From positions 89,696-144,427 of the forward strand of contig NW_022985574.1 in the NCBI RefSeq assembly GCF_010093815.1: a DNA stretch of 54,732 nt, in the 5' to 3' direction. The position numbers and the translations under genes were made by a program. This document shows, one piece after another, positions 11,246-21,680 of the stretch. The notes beneath the pieces are model-generated. The model saw nothing but the letters and a program-made list of their open reading frames with translations, was not told where the DNA came from and searched no databases. Each line of letters begins with the position of its first letter. The stretch's first letter is position 1. Source of the stretch: Pseudovirgaria hyperparasitica. Its lineage: Eukaryota > Ascomycota > Dothideomycetes > Acrospermales > Acrospermaceae.

Positions 11246-12076
11246 ATGGTTATTGCTTTCCGTCGTATATTACTCACGGTAGTACTAAATCTATAATATA
11301 CGGTACTTATATAACTAAGAAGCGTTATTACTTATAGATATTTAAGTAAGTTCGAAGAACTTTACGTAGATTTACTTATATTAGTATAGATTACTACTAG
11401 GCCTCTAGTAACCTCTACTAATAAGGAGCGTGGTACTACCGATCGTAACGCCTTAGAGAAGGCTTTCTACGAGCTATATACCTAAGGTAAGGGTTACGCC
11501 TAGGAGTACGATTCTAATAAGATCCGTAAGGATTTATCGGAATCTACTATAGCTATTATTACCGCGATTACTAGGTAACATTATTTTTCTTAAATTATTA
11601 TAGATTCTTACTAATATATATTAATCTCTATAATAGTACTAAAATCTCTACTACTTCGGACTTCTTTCTATATACCGGCGATATTAGAATTCCTAGAAAA
11701 GGTTCTAGTGAAAAGGCTAAGGTTCCTTCCTCGCGCGTACTAAAGAGCTATAAATTTAGGGAAGATAGCTCTAATCTAGAAGTTTCTATACTAAAGGTAT
11801 ATGGTTCTATACCGATCGTTAAATCTTTTCGCTGATTTATATAATTACTAGCGTGCCCGCGCCGTTCCGTCCCTCTCTATCCCGGGTTCTACCGCTCTAT
11901 AGGTTTCTATAGAGGAGTTTATAGCTATAAGGCACGCTATATAGAATTTATAGCGTCGGAACGAAAGGCTAGAGACTTATATTATGAAGCTCTATACTAT
12001 ACTAAACAAGAACTAGCGGAAGGAATTAGATGTAACCATCGCGGTAATTAGTACTTCTACTCCTACTCTAACTTAA
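11246..12076 (+). pseudogene. Antisense spliced gene of Gypsy-A2 (unknown 237-residue protein), broken
   Basis: Plus-strand gene inside a minus-strand retrotransposon. ATG at 11246; exon 1 to 11574; intron 1 11575-11636 (62 nt, GTAACA, TTACTAAT branch at 11608-11615, TAG); exon 2 11637-11796; intron 2 11797-11851 (55 nt, GTATAT, GCTGAT branch with A at 11835, TAG); exon 3 11852-12076, ending TAA. The exon lengths 329+160+225 sum to 714 nt, 238 codons, in phase at both junctions. Exon 2 is open throughout; exons 1 and 3 carry only TAG/TAA stops at likely Gln/Trp codons. Exon 1 has a charged segment around ALEKAFYELY. Exon 3 has a predicted coiled coil (IRHAI-NL-RRNERLETYIMKLY). I do not recognise the family; it is not gag, pol or an obvious envelope. 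Promoter may be the LTR. It is convergent with pol. Confidence 0.7.
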
Positions 12077-12293
12077 TCGGTTTAGATCTACACCGATTAG
12101 TACTAATATATCTCTTTTATCTAGCGTTTTTAGTTTTTTAGTTTTAATTTTAAAGTGATCTTACTTCTTCTAGATAGATTAGTACGAGTTTATATAGATC
12201 TATATAGATCTTTATATTTTCTTTTAGCTTTCTTAATTTTATCTTTCTTTAATAATAACTTCTTTAATCTCTTTAGTAATCTATACCGATCTA

Positions 12294-12306
12294 TACTAAT
12301 TAGCAC
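12294..12306. repeat. Target-site duplication of SINE copy 2, left
   Basis: TACTAATTAGCAC, repeated exactly at 13251-13263 right after the (ATT)n tail. 13 bp is typical of LINE-type target-primed insertion. Confidence 0.95.
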
Positions 12307-13250
12307 GGCCAGGTGGCGTAGTGGTAGTATACTACGTTACTAGAAGCGTTTGTTATCCAACGTCGTGGGTTCGAATTCTATAACGGCTACCTTTTTACAT
12401 ACTAGTTTTTACACGCTCTATTAAAAAGTATATGGGGCTAAGCGAGTACGTGACGTAAAGGTTACCGTTATATAACTACTTAGTCCTAAGCGACTATTAG
12501 GTAATATGAAAATAACTATACCGTTATTACATAATAAGAATTACCTAATATAGCTATCTACTAAGCTACCTTAAGTAGTAGAGCGACGCCTAGAGCGGCT
12601 AGACCCATAACTAGCTTAGCTCGAATCATAGAATTTTCACTATATACCGGGGCCTTGTCTACCCTAATCCGGCTTAGCTCGCGCTTACTCCGGCTCGGTA
12701 ACCACGAAATAGACGGTAATACCTAATTAAGTATCCCGCCTACCTATAGACGATTATATAGCCCCGAAGAATAATTTCCGAATTCGGCCTAGCTAGGGTT
12801 AGTACTAAGGCATGGACCTATTAGATATACACCCCCTCCGGTATTAGTCATCTTAATTAATAACTACTACCTAGCGTAAAGCTATATTCCTATAGATAGG
12901 AAAAAACACGGTAACATAGGAATAAAAGACTAGGCCTAGCCTAGCGACCTACCCAATCACAAGAAAGGTAATACCTACTATAGTTGGTTAGGGCGTTATT
13001 AAGAGCCGGTACTAATATAGTAATAAAAGCCTAATATAAGGATAAGAAGTAAGTTTATTACCCAATGGGATTCGAGGACTTAGACTAGGCTAGGTTAGGT
13101 TAGTAATAGGGTCTAGTTAGGGAGCTAATCATAGGAGGTTTTCTTATATACATAGCAGCCAATACTAGAGGAGGCCTGAGCCTATGGAGCATATATATAG
13201 CTATATATATAGTTCTTCCTAGTTAAACACTAATATTATTATTATTATTA
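12307..13250 (+). mobile_element. SINE copy 2, complete, tRNA head and LINE-like tail
   Basis: 944 bp, flanked by an exact 13-bp target duplication. The 5' head (about 12307-12391) is tRNA-like with Pol III A and B boxes. The body (about 12400-13130) matches nothing else here except SINE copy 1 and has no ORF; it contains a 10-bp inverted repeat (12496-12505 / 12540-12549). The 3' about 110 bp (13139-13250) resemble the LINE 3' end: TTCTTATATA, CTAGAGGAGGC, GCCTAT-GAG, CCTAGTTA, then (ATT)n. This suggests the LINE RT recognises this tail and moves the SINE (inference). It is unusually long for a SINE. It sits between the convergent pol and antisense genes of Gypsy-A2. Confidence 0.88.
12314..12378 (+). 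promoter_or_regulatory. Pol III A and B boxes of SINE copy 2
   Basis: A box TGGCGTAGTGG at 12314-12324; B box GGTTCGAATTC at 12368-12378 (one base from the consensus, kept intact in copy 1). Seven bases precede the A box, as in a tRNA acceptor strand. Acceptor pairing is only partial, so this is a tRNA-derived promoter, not a functional tRNA gene. Confidence 0.85.
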
Positions 13251-13263
13251 TACTAATTAGCAC
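13251..13263. repeat. Target-site duplication of SINE copy 2, right
   Basis: Exact repeat of 12294-12306, directly after the (ATT)n tail at 13234-13250. Confidence 0.95.
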
Positions 13264-13389
13264 CGATTTTCGATGTCCATTTCTCTTAGTAAATCATTTT
13301 TCTAAGTCTCTTTTTTAGTTAAATTTTTTAAAGTTCTAAGTTTGAACTTTCTAAGGAAGTTCCTTAATTCCTTAGAATGTTTTAAAGAT

Positions 13390-16300
13390 CTATGTCTCTT
13401 TCACCTTCTTCCTTTTAGGCGGCCGTCCTTAGCGCCGAACTATACTAAAAAACGTTAAATCGCCGTACTTTGGTATAATTCTCTGCGATTCCGTGGCTTC
13501 CTTTACTAATCGCTACTTATATACTAATATCGCTGCTTTACTAATGTTTATTATAGGTTCCTAAGTATCTTTATTAGGATTATATTCTTTCTAACGAATT
13601 TTATATAGCCACGTGCCATCTTCGGCGTGTTACTAGCTAAGTATCTACTTAACTTTATAGATATCTATACCTTCTTACGTAACTACTTTATATAGTATCT
13701 ATTCGGAACGATCCGGTAATAATAAGGCATGAAATGGCTCGAGAAGCGTAATATAGAATATATTATACATCTTTAACGTAGGAGGGAGTTATAACTCGTA
13801 CGCCTGGTTATTAATTACACGAGTAATCTTATATAGACCTATTATCATATAGTTAAGCTTCTTCTTTAGCCTAATACTACGAATATTCTTACTATTTAGT
13901 AAAACTTTATCCCTAACATTAAAGATTATAGGTTTTCTACCCTTATTATAGTGCGATTTACTATAATTCGTAGTATCTTATAGTAACTTTATAACGCTTC
14001 TTTACGTTTAGAATAGTTCTATAGTAATTTCTATTACTTTAACGTTAGGTCGTTCTACTTTAAACTAAGTCCCTAAGAACTACGTATTATGGTTCCGACC
14101 GAAGTTTACTTTAAACGGACTTACGTGGGTTAACGTATGTCGGCTATTATTATACGCGAATTCCGCGATATAGACTAACCTTACCTAGTTATCCTACTTA
14201 TAGTTATAATATACGCGTAAATACGCCTCGACTATCTAATTCTACCGCTCCGTCTATCTATCTATTTATAGGTAGAACGTAGTACTAAGTTTCCGCTTAA
14301 TTCCTAGTGTATAGTAGAAATCCTTCTAAAATTTAGACGTTATCTACGGACCTCTATCCGAAACTATACTATTTAGTATACTATAGAGCCGGACTAGGTT
14401 ACGGAGTAGTATATCTATAAGATCCGGTGCTTAGATCGTCTTTCTTATAGGGATATAGTATAATATCTTCGTAAATCTATCTAGAACTACGAGTAAACTA
14501 TTATAAATATACCTAGAATACTTACTTAGGGGTAGATCTATGATAAAATCCATTAATAATTCCTTCTATACCTCCTTTAGCATAGGTAATAGCCTTAATT
14601 CGCTATATAGTAAGTGTCTATATACTTTTGTATGCTGGTAAACGTTATATATTTTTACGTAGTCTTTTATATATTTATAAAAACCCGGCTAGTCGTACGT
14701 CCTTCGGATTAAATCGACCGTCCTTATAACGCCGAAGTGCCCTACTAACGCGTAATCGTGCTATTCCCTTAAAACATCGATTCGTAAGCCGCCTTCCGGT
14801 ATATAGAGTCGGCCTTAGAAGTAGATCGCGTCTAATCGTCGTTCCTACCTTAATAACTATAGCGGATCTATAGCGCTTCCTTTCATGCTTATAACTTTCT
14901 TTACTAATATATCGGAATTCTAGGTAGATTTAATTAAGTCTTCGAGGGTTTTCTTAGTTTCTTAGACGTTTATTTAGATTACTTAATACCCGCTCTAATT
15001 CCTGCGGAGAATCGCCGAAAGTATCCTAGCTTCTAGTATTCTATTAGATAACTAGTCTTATAGTATCTAAAGTATAGTATAGTCTAAATTACACCAACTA
15101 TCTACATCATTCTATAACGATTTCTTATAATCTTTACGCCGCGATAGAGGATTAGCTTTATTCTCTCTTCTAGCTTTATATAAGATTTTAAAGTTAAATA
15201 TTAATATCCACTTAGCCTAACGTACTTATCAGCGATTAAGGACCTTAGTCGATATAAAGTAATATAGATTTACGTGATCTAATAATAATTCGATCTAATA
15301 TATAGAGCCTTCTAAATAATATCGCTATTACTTAAAACTCTTAACGATTACGAGTAGTTCCTAGTTATACGTATTATAACGCGTCTCTATATCCGCCATT
15401 TTATAGGAAAAGAAAGCGACCGGGTGCTATTACACCTTGTCTTTCGTATCTTTATACGGTTAACTTATAATTCTAGTAATTATAAATTCTAACGCGTTAG
15501 TTTTAACCTAAATATACTTCTTAGAATCGAAATGCCTAAGAATCGGCGTAGTTATAAAGTAATTCTTTAACGATCGGAACGTATCTCGTGCTTCCAGCGT
15601 TAACTATATCTTAACCGACTTAGCTTTACGCTATACTCGCCCATCTATAGGGATTTTACCGCCATTCTCTATGAGTTTATTAAGCGGCGCCGCAATTCGT
15701 AAGAAGTAGTAGTAGGTTCTAGCTATTCCATAATAGTCTTTACACGCTCCGGCTCCATTTTTAGGCCGCCATGTGTTATAATAAAGCCGAGAAACCTAAC
15801 TTCTTGTTAGTGAAACTCGCATTTAGATAATTTTACGTAGAGTTTATACTACCTTAGACGATTTAGCACTGATTTCACGTGTTCTTTATAATTCTATATG
15901 CTATCGGAGTAAATTAGTATATTATCGAGATAAACTACGTAAATCACGTTAAGTAATCCTACGAGTATAGTGTTAATATATCCTTAAAACGCTCCTAGCA
16001 CATTTATTAGCCCGAATAGTATAATAGTATACTTAAAATAACTATATCTAGTCCGAAATGCGGTTTTCCACTTATCTCCACGACGAATTCGAAGCTAGTA
16101 ATATATATCTCGTAAATCTAGCTTCGTAAAGTACTTTACCTTCGTTAATTAGTCTAAAGATTTACTAACTAGCGGTAATAGGTGACTATTCTTCTTAGTT
16201 ACTGTATTTAGTACCTAATAGTCAACGTATAGATATAAACTTCCGTCTTTCTTCTTTATAAAGAGAATAGGTGCGCCGGCCGATAACGTACTACGACGTA

Positions 16301-18437
16301 TCTAGCCTCTTTTAAGGTATTCTTTAATGTATTTACGAAGAACTTTGAGTTCTAGTCTCGAAAGTAGGTAAAGTAGACTATAAGGGACGTCTACTCCCTC
16401 TTTAAGTACGATCTTTAGCTTATGCGGCCCGTGATTAGGGAGAAGTAATGCATCTCCTACCGAAAATATATCCGTATACTACGAATATACGTCGGGTAGC
16501 GTATCTTCGCCCCGATTATTACTATCGTCCTCGTCTTTATTAACGATTAATAAGAATATAAGATAGATTAGCGACGATCGGGTCCGTATGGTAAGGTTCC
16601 ATGCCTTCTTACTAATAGTTACGACTTACTAGTATAATTTACCATAGTACTATCGGAACGTTAATATCTCCTTCTAAAAATTAAGGATGGGGTTTAGGCG
16701 TCTAAGCTAAGGCATCCCTAGAATTATATTCTATTAGCTAATATTAGCCACGATAAATTCATTAGACATCTACTATTTTATTATCTTCGAGTCATGAACT
16801 TCGTAATTCGTTATAGCTTTACCCAAAGTTCTAACTTTATATCTATTAACTACGATAGTTCGGCTAACTTTACCAAGATCGTACGATAATCTATACTCCT
16901 TTATAAGAATCGACGAAATATAGTTATCTTCTATACTAGTGTCTATAAGGGCCTATATAGTTTTATTACCATTTACTATAGGTAACGATACTTTTAGTAA
17001 TATTAGGTCTTTACTCGCCGGAAGGCGCTACGGCTCCTTCTAAGTATATATAATTTAGCTAAGGACGCGGTTAGATCTCGTGTACTAGCCTATTCTTTTT
17101 TTAGATTCTTATAGTTAGGTAAAATATATCCTATTTCTCTATACTTATAGTAACGAAGTACGCTATAATCCTACTATTTTATGATAGGCGTTATATTTAA
17201 GCCTATGCCTTATCCTTTTCCGCGTTAAGAAGCACCGCCTTAATTGTTTCGGTATCCTCTTAACGCGTTTCTACCCCGATTTACGCTCTTCTAGCGCTAA
17301 TCGCGGTAAGGTTACTCTTAATCGAACGTATTCGATTGACCTCGTTTCTAACCCATATAGGGTTCGTCAGTTTTACCTAGAGAGCCGCGTTCCTTAAGGA
17401 TGCGGTAGTATTTATTAGCTTTCTCCTCTAATTCGTGTAGATAGTTAAAACTTAATAATACTATTCCTAGTCTTTCGCGGATTAACGGAAGTAGTACTTC
17501 GCGAAACTAGAATATATGAATATTTTCCTATAGCGTAGGGATATTATCCTATAGGTTTTAGAGGTATTATAGTAGTTAAGTAGGTGTCTAGTTCGGTCGT
17601 TATGCCACGCTTCTTAACTTAGATAGTACCTTTCTTTTACGTTCTCTATCCGTTCCGAGGGTGTTTAGTATAAATATAGCTAAATATTCCTAGGTTATCG
17701 TAGATAGTAGCTATACTTCCTTCTATCTATCCTATTAATCGCGGGATTATAAGTCTAGGTATCGTTCTCCGAACGAAATGCGTTATACTTTAGTAGAAAA
17801 GAGTAGAGGGTTATCGAGGAAGTACTTTTCGCAGTCTCTCTTCTAGTCTTTCTACTCCTTTTAGTTCTTCCCTATAAATATAGTCGGGTCTTTAGGTTTC
17901 GGCATACCTAGAGAAGGAGTAGGGTAAATCGGTAACGAAGCGGCTGGGTATACGGTAGATTATCGTAACTCTAATAGTAGGTAAACTAATTCCGCCTAAA
18001 TTAGTATAGGAAGTCGTCCACCTACTATCGTTCGGCGTAGTTCTTTAAGAGACTCCTTAAGTTCTCGTCTCTTTGCGAGGAGTTTCGCGCGTTCTATCTA
18101 TTCTTTAAGGGTTTGAATCTCTTAAGCCTAATTCATGATGTATTCCTAAAGTTCGGCGATGGTTTATTATAATATCTTACGTGGCTCCGCCACGACTCGT
18201 TATCCGGCTTTATATTATTAGAAGTTACTCGGCGTATCTACCATTTCTTCGTCTAAAAGCTCCGTGATTTAGTCTAATATTTCCACTTCTCGGTTAGAAA
18301 CGGCCGGGATTAATGCCGATTATAGAGGATCCCTATTATTTAATATAGTGTTACTTATCCCTATAGTGGATCGTGTCGACCTTCTCGGTTCTAGTTAGAC
18401 TATCTTAACTATAGTACTATATAGGGAGTAATTTGAA
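13390..18437 (-). pseudogene. Gypsy-A2 gag-pol with chromodomain, broken
   Basis: From right to left on the minus strand: gag (about 18400-17160); zinc knuckle 17152-17111, where the C-x2-C-x4-H-x4-C positions read Tyr because TGY and CAY became TAY; protease with ALIDT-x-x-EDNYIS near 16960-16900 and ILGMP-LRRLNP near 16730-16690; RT with GAPILFIKKKDGS near 16290-16240 and VYLDNILIYSDS (YxDD box, D to N) at 15938-15896; RNase H; integrase core with FTSKF, RKLSTT and TDGQTER-type motifs at 14390-14225; chromodomain at about 13650-13563 (YKIR-KEYNPNKDT-EP, Trp as stop). A basic GRPPKRKK tail at 13438-13405 resembles an AT-hook; the stop is at 13392-13390. A 58-bp deletion at 15706/15707 removes the GFxNYY block. 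The chromodomain fits chromoviruses, which target modified histones. Confidence 0.88.
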
Positions 18438-18665
18438 TATAAGAATAGGGTTATTAGATAGTAGTATAGTTAGATAGAATAATAGGGTGTATTCTATTAT
18501 AGAACGAATTACTACCGAACCCTTTTGGTAGGAATCCGAGAGTATATACATAAAGGGACGCCGATCTATCTAGCACGTGACTGTTTACCGCCCTTCACGT
18601 TACCTTCTAACCCTGTTAGCTAAGGTACGTGTAGGTCGGGTCCTGCCTAAGGCTAAGTTCTAATA
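18438..18665 (-). repeat. 5' LTR of Gypsy-A2
   Basis: 228 bp. Begins TATAAGAATAGG on the plus strand (TG turned to TA relative to 10383) and ends CTAATA. It is less mutated in its right half (GCACGTGACTG, TAGGTCGGGTCC) than the 3' LTR. The matching duplication TAGAG follows at 18666-18670. Confidence 0.92.
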
Positions 18666-18965
18666 TAGAGATACTAATTTCTAGAATCTCTATATCTAAG
18701 TACTAGTTTAATATATCTAAGTACTAGTTTAAACAACTACTAGAATAAAATAAATAGAAGAATAAATTCTATAATATAGAAGACTTCTAAATGAAAGAAG
18801 CTACTACTATAGAAACTAAACTAATTATTAAAACTAATAAAGTTACTACTACTATCGATACTACTACCAAAACTATTTTAGCTACTTCTATAATTATTAT
18901 TATAGCTCTAGAACCGGTAGTTACTATAATTAGAAGCTAATTAACTAATACTTACTTAACTTAGC
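18666..18965 (+). pseudogene. Family C Ty3/gypsy, middle segment
   Basis: 300 bp between Gypsy-A2 and Gypsy-B1, including one duplication of each (TAGAG 18666-18670, TTAGC 18961-18965). It has a short direct repeat (AAGTACTAGTTTAA-type, 18698-18736). From 18791 a plus-strand frame reads as a Thr/Lys/Ala-rich linker. It is a piece of the same reading unit as 8351-10382. Confidence 0.6.
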
Positions 18966-19205
18966 TATAAGAATTATAGACGTAGGATAGTAGTCTAACA
19001 GGTTATAGGAGGATTCGGGAATATATTTAAAAGGGTAGTCTACTCTTCTAACGAGGTTAATTCCTAAAGAGTAGAAATTAAGTATATACGGCCTACTTAT
19101 ATAGTAGTCTCGCTTATTCTAGCTGGCTTAACCTAGGTCCACCTATTACGGACCGTACTAGACCATAGTAGTCTAGTTAAGTCTATCCTAGTATTAGCCC
19201 TAATA
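18966..19205 (-). repeat. 3' LTR of Gypsy-B1
   Basis: 240 bp, TATAAGAATTATAGACG to GCCCTAATA on the plus strand. The terminal TG and CA have become TA. The same 240 bp recurs at 32042, 45716 and 53487. Confidence 0.95.
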
Positions 19206-19692
19206 ATATCCTTCTTCTTTTTATACTTCGCCCCGAAGTACTTAGCTATATATAAATCTATAATTCTATAAGCTTTATATTTATACGCGCATCTAATTAA
19301 ATCTATATAATATTATTAATAGTCTTTATATTAGTAAACTTAAGCTCTAGTTTACTTTTATTTATATACGCGCTTATCCCTTACTTTATAGCTACTACCT
19401 TAGAGATAGCTCCGTGGGTTATATAACCGCTATATTAACTAAGCTTATATTTAGTTCTCTTATTCTAAATTTTCTTCTCTAGTATATCTACCTTACTCTT
19501 AAGGTAAGTCGTTAATTTATATACTATCTTCTTTAGTTTAGATCCATTCGGGTCTAGAGTAGTCTATTTTTATTAGAGCTGGTCCTATATAATCTATTCG
19601 TGTTATTATAGTTACTAATTTAGCTTCTTTAATTACCTTTAAGACTAAACGAGTATTCTACTCTTAGATCTCTAGCTAATATATATATATAG

Positions 19693-21165
19693 ATATCTAA
19701 TACTAGTTCTATTCCTAAGCCTACCTCCTCCTCTTATAAGACTTACTCTAAAGAGATTATCTCTACCCCGGCTATACCGGCTAAAAAATCTACTTATTAT
19801 AGTAGTATAAAGGCGCGCTCTAAGTTAGAGAAGAAGGTAGCTAAGGCTACTACTACTATTACTACTAACGTAGCCACTAGTCGCTCTAATCTAGATAATT
19901 CTAGTACTAGTATTGCGGAAGAGATAGCTATAAAGCCTATCTATACCTACTCACGCTATCTATCTACTCTACCTTCTTTAGAGGATAAAGAAGATCTTAT
20001 TATAGATAATAATCGAGAGTTTACGTCTTCGCCGCCTTACTCTAAACGCCGTTCCTCTTTTCGGTCTAATATAGACTAACTTAGTCGCTCTAGGTCCTTT
20101 TAGGACCTTAATATTCGCTCTAAACCTAGCCCTAGTAATAATAAGGCCTAGGTCGCTAAAGATACTAAACGTAGTTACGGTTTACGCTATAGGAAAATAG
20201 CGAACTACGGTTCGATATACTTTAAGTATATTTAGGCTTATACTACTAGCTCTAAATATCTCTTCCGCTCTAACTCTAGTATTAGCTACTACTCTACTAA
20301 CCGCGACGGGCCTATATACCTAATCTTTAAGCTCCCTACCCGCTACTACCGCTATACTATCCTTAGTAAAGTTTATCTTTAGGTAAGTCTATTAGACTAT
20401 TTTAGTCTAGGGTAATCTAAAGTTATCTATACTAATATATTTTTAGGTTTCTATTTATATATAAGATATATATAACGATCTTCGTGTCCGTAAGACTCTC
20501 GGCGGTTCTAGTAGTTATCTAGCTTCTATATATAGGGAGTTTAGAGAGCGCTATAAGTTCTTTCTAGAGGTTATTAAAGTATAAGTTTAGAAACCGTTAA
20601 TTATTATTAACCTTAGCTTATAATTTTTAGTCGCCGCGAGATTCCTAGCACTTAGGCTACCTATTCTAGGGAGTCGGTTTTAGCTACTAAGGCCGTAGAA
20701 GAGATTCGTACTATTTCTTTCTACCCGCCTTATACTACTAACGGGTCTTATAAGAGATCTACTAGTTCTCCTTCTAAGTTACCTTATAAGAGGGTATATA
20801 TTCTATTCTAGATTATTCTAGACCGCGTTAGCTAACTTTAGGTCTAGTCGCTCCGCTCTAGCGCTTAGTTATTGTCTTACTAGGCTCTAACTAAGCGCGT
20901 GGTTACTCTAGAGAATAAGGTCTCTAACCTCCGTCGCTCTATTACTTAGTTAGTTCGTTTACCATACTCTAAGAGTAATAATAAGATAGAGGAGTAGCTC
21001 TATAGCTCTATTTACTAGGGTTTCTATATAGTATATATTAGCTCTATCTACCTAGTTTCTATCTATTTTAGTCCTTTTTAGACCGTTTAGATATCTATCT
21101 ACTAGTTTTCTAGTAATTTAATTCTTAACTTAATAATATTATATACGTTCTTATTTATTCTATAA
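19693..21165 (+). pseudogene. Antisense gene of Gypsy-B1 (unknown protein, at least one intron), broken
   Basis: Plus-strand gene opposite to gag-pol. Exon 1 runs 19693-20382, 230 codons, starting at an ATA that is probably a mutated ATG. Its stops (near 20077, 20101, 20149, 20233, 20380) are all TAA/TAG at likely Gln codons. The intron 20383-20446 (64 nt) has GTAAGT, a TACTAAT branch (20430-20436) and TTTTTAG, and joins in phase 0. Exon 2 continues from 20447 to about 20578 (YREFRERYKFFLEVIK). A second frame change lies within 20579-20631 (GT at 20579, AG at 20616 or 20630; boundaries not fixed). The last part, from 20632, has ATKAVEEIRT and a coiled coil (KRVVTLENKVSNLRR). The N-terminal part is Ser/Thr/Lys-rich. 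I do not recognise the family. It is convergent with pol, as in Gypsy-A2. Confidence 0.7.
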
Positions 21166-21254
21166 CTATTAAATTTTAGGTTCTAATTTCCTTTAAGTTA
21201 CTTAAGTATAGGTATTATATATAAATTAGTTTATCTCTCTAAATTATATTAGAG

Positions 21255-21292
21255 TACCCGAACTAGTAGCCTAGTAGTTATTAGTTCGGGTA
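21255..21292. terminator. Hairpin between the convergent genes of Gypsy-B1
   Basis: TACCCGAACTA (21255-21265) and TAGTTCGGGTA (21282-21292) form an 11-bp perfect stem with a 16-nt loop. It lies between the antisense gene and the 3' end of pol, so it may mark the end of both transcripts (inference). In Gypsy-B2 (48005-48042) the right arm is mutated. Confidence 0.4.
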
Positions 21293-21680
21293 CCCTAACT
21301 TTTTATATTATATATTACGAGTTTAATTCCGTAGTAGGGTACCTTTTTAGTTTCTTAGTTCTATATTCTTCTCGTGGATAATAGTCTATATTAGTCTATT
21401 CTAGACTTCTCTATATTATTCTATTATAATATATCGCGTCGCGTATCTATAACGGTTATTTACGTTTTCTTCGCGTTTAGTAACCGTACATCGCTTGAAT
21501 TATAGGGCTACCTTATAGAGTTTTCCTAGTATACGTTTAGGATTTATAATTCGATACTTTGTTCTCTATAGTATCCTTCTTCTTTTTATAACGGCCCTAA
21601 TAGCGCTAGGTTTACGGTAGTAACGTATTATCCTATAACCTCTATTTATATATAGCTATCACGGTACTTAAGATATATAC

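Larger units (their letters stand above)
10383..18665 (-). mobile_element. Gypsy-A2, complete chromovirus-type Ty3/gypsy element
   Basis: 8283 bp, bounded by two 228-bp LTRs and a 5-bp target duplication. Gag-pol is on the minus strand (13390 to about 18400), so the right LTR is the 5' LTR. Pol order is zinc knuckle, protease, RT, RNase H, integrase, chromodomain, which is the Ty3/gypsy order. Between the end of pol and the 3' LTR lie 2.8 kb that hold a plus-strand spliced frame (11246-12076) and a SINE insertion (12307-13250). A 58-bp deletion at 15706/15707, relative to A1, removes the conserved RT-RNase H connector and shifts the frame. It is less mutated than families C and D, consistent with later insertion. 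Confidence 0.92.

Noticed and set aside
12155-12343. 62-codon plus-strand open frame
   Set aside because: It starts after the stop of the antisense gene, crosses the SINE boundary at 12307 and has low-complexity Leu/Phe/Ser composition; chance frame.
12307-12391. Functional tRNA gene
   Set aside because: Acceptor pairing is partial, no clear anticodon arm, and the sequence continues as a SINE with target duplications.
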